Positions 5,277-7,528 of a stretch of DNA of 7,528 nt are shown one piece after another (position 1 is the first letter of the stretch; each line of letters starts with the position of its first letter). This DNA is from Sphingomonadales bacterium (GTDB lineage: Bacteria > Pseudomonadota > Alphaproteobacteria > Sphingomonadales > Sphingomonadaceae): contig JAIYAA010000086.1 of NCBI GenBank assembly GCA_027489295.1, positions 1 to 7,528 of the forward strand, written 5' to 3'. The notes beneath the pieces are model-generated. The model was not told where the DNA came from, made no database searches, and was given only the letters and a program-made list of their open reading frames with translations. The position numbers were made by a program, and so were the translations under genes.

Positions 5277-5282
5277 AAGGAG
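5277..5282 (+). promoter_or_regulatory. Ribosome binding site of the TonB-dependent receptor
   Basis: AAGGAG, 6 nt before the ATG at 5289; a near-perfect Shine-Dalgarno that fixes the start of the receptor gene. Confidence 0.85.
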
Positions 5283-5288
5283 CAAGTG

Positions 5289-7528
5289 ATGAACAAGACT
5301 TTCCACCGCGCCCTGCTGGCGTCGTCGTTGCTGATGGGCCTGCCCGTTGCGGCGCACGCCCAGGCGCAGACCGGCGGCGGCAGCGCCACCGAACCGCAGA
5401 GCGAGATCACCGTCACCGGCTCGCGTCTCACCAACCCGAATCTCGAACAGGCCGCACCGGTCACGATCCTGTCGGCGCAGGACATCGCACTGACCGGGCA
5501 GGTCAATGTCGAGAATATCGTCAACGAGCTGCCGCAGATGATCCCGAGCGTCACGGCCGCGTCGAACAACCCCGGAGGCGGCGTTTCCACCGCGGACCTG
5601 CGCGGCCTTGGCGCGACCCGCACGCTCGTGCTGGTCAACGGCCGGCGCTATGTCGCCTATGACAGCAGCCAGGTGGTCGATCTGAACACCATCCCGGCGG
5701 CGCTGCTCGAGCGGGTGGAGGTGCTGACCGGCGGCCGGTCGGCGACCTACGGGTCGGATGCGGTCGCGGGCGTGATCAACTTCGTCACCAAGCAGGATTT
5801 CAGCGGTGTCCAGGCCAACGCCAATTACCGGCTGACCGGCGCAGGCGACGGCGGGACGTTCAATTCCAGCCTGCTGGTCGGCAAGAATTTCGCGGGCGGC
5901 CGCGGCAACATCACGCTGTACGGCGATTATACCAACCGCAAGGGCATCCTGCAGGCCGACCGCAGCTACACCAGCACGACGCTGACCGAAAACGGCACTG
6001 GCGGATTCACCGCAGGCGGCTCCGGCACGATTCCGGGAACGCGCATGTCGCTGGGCGGGAAGAGCTACAAGTTCAACACCGACGGCAGCACCTCGTCCTA
6101 CGCCTCGCCCGGCGACCTCTATAATTATGCGCCGTACAACTATCTGCAGGTGCCGCAGGAACGCTACATGTTGAGCGGCCAGGGGCATTACGAGGTCAGC
6201 GACCACCTGACGCTATATGCGGAAGGCCAGTACATCCACAACGAGGTGAAGAACCAGCTGGCGCCGACGCCGTTCACCGGATCGGTCGTGCTCGACACCA
6301 ATTCGTCGTTCCTGTCCGCGGGTTCCAGGGCGCTGCTGAAGGGCTACGACACCGATGGCGACGGCTATGTCACCACCAACGTCTATCGCCGCATGAGCGA
6401 GGTGGGCAACCGCATCTCCGATACCACCAGCGAGGCCTATCGAGGGCTGGTCGGCGCGCGGGGCGAGATCACCGGCGACTGGAAGTATGACGCCTATTTC
6501 AGCTACGCCGAAACCAAGCAGACCGAGCTGCAGAGCGGCAACGTGTCGCGCAAGCGCGTGCTGCAGGCGCTGAAGACCACCACCGACACCTCGGGCAACC
6601 TGGTCTGCACGGACGCCAGCAACGGCTGCGTACCGCTCAACATTTTCGGCGCGGGCAACATCAGCTCGGCGGCGGCGCAGTTCGTTGCGATCACGACGCG
6701 CAATGCCTCCAAGATCACCGAGAAGGTGGCCAGCGGCGTCATCACCAACGACAATCTGTTCGATCTCGGCGCCGGCCCGGCCGGCCTCGTCATCGGCGGC
6801 GAGTATCGCGACGAATATGGCAGCTACAATCCCGACGAGGCGCTGTCTTCGGGCGACGTCGTCGGCTTCAATGCCGGCGAGGGCCTGGCGGGCGGCTACA
6901 ACGTCAAGGAGCTCTTCACCGAGGTCAACGTGCCGCTGCTGGCGGACAAGCCGTTCGTCAAGACGCTCGAGTTCAACGGCGCCTATCGCTATTCCTATTA
7001 TTCCACCGCGGCCAAATCGGTGAACACCTATTCGGCGGGCCTGGTCTGGGCGCCGATCGCCGATTTCAAGCTGCGCGGCACCTTCGCCCGCGCGGTGCGC
7101 GCGCCGACGGTGTCGAACCTGTATAGCGGCCAGTCGCAGAACTATCCGACGGTGACCGATCCGTGCACGAGCAGCGCGGCGGTTTCCAATGCCAATCTGA
7201 AGGCGAACTGCATCGCGACGGGCGTGGCGTCGAACCTGCTCGGCACCGCCTATAACGGCGGCAACACCCAGATCGAATCGATCTCGGGCGGCAACCCCAA
7301 TCTGCGCGAAGAAACCGCGGACACCTACACGCTGGGCGCCGTGTTCCAGCCGAGCTTCGCGCCGCGCTTCTCGCTGTCGGTTGACTATTACCGGGTGAAG
7401 ATCCGCAACTACATCGCCAGCATGAGCACCGCCAACCTCGTCAAGGCCTGCTACGGCGATGCGAGCAACGGCTGGTCGCCGTACAACAGCAGCTTCTGCA
7501 GCCTGTTGCCGCGCGACGGCACCGGCAC
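5289..7528 (+). CDS. TonB-dependent outer-membrane receptor, 3' end beyond the window
   Basis: Energised uptake of a scarce nutrient across the outer membrane, driven by TonB-ExbB-ExbD. The frame is open from the ATG at 5289 to the edge: 746 residues plus two bases. A signal peptide (about 1-24, ending VAAHA) is followed by a TonB-box-like EITVTGSR (39-46). The plug domain (about 52-168) contains the typical TADLRGLGATRTLVLVNGRR and GRSATYGSDAVAGVINFVTK. Then comes a barrel rich in aromatic beta-strands. Extracellular features include a calcium-loop-like DTDGDGYVTT (354-363) and a probable disulfide Cys440-Cys447 before VPLNIFG. The missing part should hold the last strands and the terminal aromatic residue. 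The substrate cannot be inferred; this sphingomonad-rich subfamily has members for siderophores, sugars and other compounds, and no transporter or catabolic gene is visible beside it. Confidence 0.95.
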   Translation, partial: MNKTFHRALLASSLLMGLPVAAHAQAQTGGGSATEPQSEITVTGSRLTNPNLEQAAPVTILSAQDIALTGQVNVENIVNELPQMIPSVTAASNNPGGGVSTADLRGLGATRTLVLVNGRRYVAYDSSQVVDLNTIPAALLERVEVLTGGRSATYGSDAVAGVINFVTKQDFSGVQANANYRLTGAGDGGTFNSSLLVGKNFAGGRGNITLYGDYTNRKGILQADRSYTSTTLTENGTGGFTAGGSGTIPGTRMSLGGKSYKFNTDGSTSSYASPGDLYNYAPYNYLQVPQERYMLSGQGHYEVSDHLTLYAEGQYIHNEVKNQLAPTPFTGSVVLDTNSSFLSAGSRALLKGYDTDGDGYVTTNVYRRMSEVGNRISDTTSEAYRGLVGARGEITGDWKYDAYFSYAETKQTELQSGNVSRKRVLQALKTTTDTSGNLVCTDASNGCVPLNIFGAGNISSAAAQFVAITTRNASKITEKVASGVITNDNLFDLGAGPAGLVIGGEYRDEYGSYNPDEALSSGDVVGFNAGEGLAGGYNVKELFTEVNVPLLADKPFVKTLEFNGAYRYSYYSTAAKSVNTYSAGLVWAPIADFKLRGTFARAVRAPTVSNLYSGQSQNYPTVTDPCTSSAAVSNANLKANCIATGVASNLLGTAYNGGNTQIESISGGNPNLREETADTYTLGAVFQPSFAPRFSLSVDYYRVKIRNYIASMSTANLVKACYGDASNGWSPYNSSFCSLLPRDGTG

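Noticed and set aside
5169..6206. 345-codon open frame on the minus strand opposite the receptor
   Set aside because: Antisense to the TonB-dependent receptor and Arg/Gly/Ala-rich; a GC-bias artefact.

Overview
The window is GC-rich and carries a gene set typical of an alphaproteobacterium, most likely a sphingomonad. The evidence is an RpoH with the QKKLFFNLR box, a TonB-dependent receptor of the RGLG / CVPLNIFG type common in sphingomonads, an MtgA-type transglycosylase, and strong G/C preference at third codon positions. Genus-level placement is inference from family resemblance.

Layout: (1) 1-159, the 3' end of a small membrane protein with a Lys/Asp/Ala heptad-repeat tail, closed by a strong hairpin terminator (176-207). 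(2) 217-2943, a minus-strand cluster transcribed rluD -> rpoH -> mtgA: a large-subunit-type rRNA pseudouridine synthase, the heat-shock sigma factor and a monofunctional peptidoglycan glycosyltransferase. (3) 2962-3363, a small JAMM/M67 metallopeptidase diverging from rluD, with only 18 nt between the start codons used here. (4) 3425-5073, a minus-strand pair: a FrnE-like DsbA-family thiol oxidoreductase followed by an unrecognised protein with two winged-helix-like segments and seven cysteines. (5) 5074-5288, a 215-nt divergent intergenic region with a repeat/hairpin element. (6) 5289-7528, a TonB-dependent outer-membrane receptor open at the right edge (746 residues visible).

How they may work together: rluD, rpoH and mtgA could share a transcript. 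The start of rluD is overlapped by a sequence closely resembling an RpoH (sigma-32) promoter, so the cluster may be heat-inducible and RpoH autoregulated. Between rpoH and mtgA lie two mutually exclusive hairpins that could set how much mtgA is made. The frnE-like gene and the Cys-rich DNA-binding-like protein may form a small redox-linked unit. No mobile element, CRISPR array, tRNA or rRNA was recognised, and no gene-free stretch exceeds 300 nt. I do not see a clearly new multi-gene system; the best leads are regulatory sequences and the unrecognised dual winged-helix protein.
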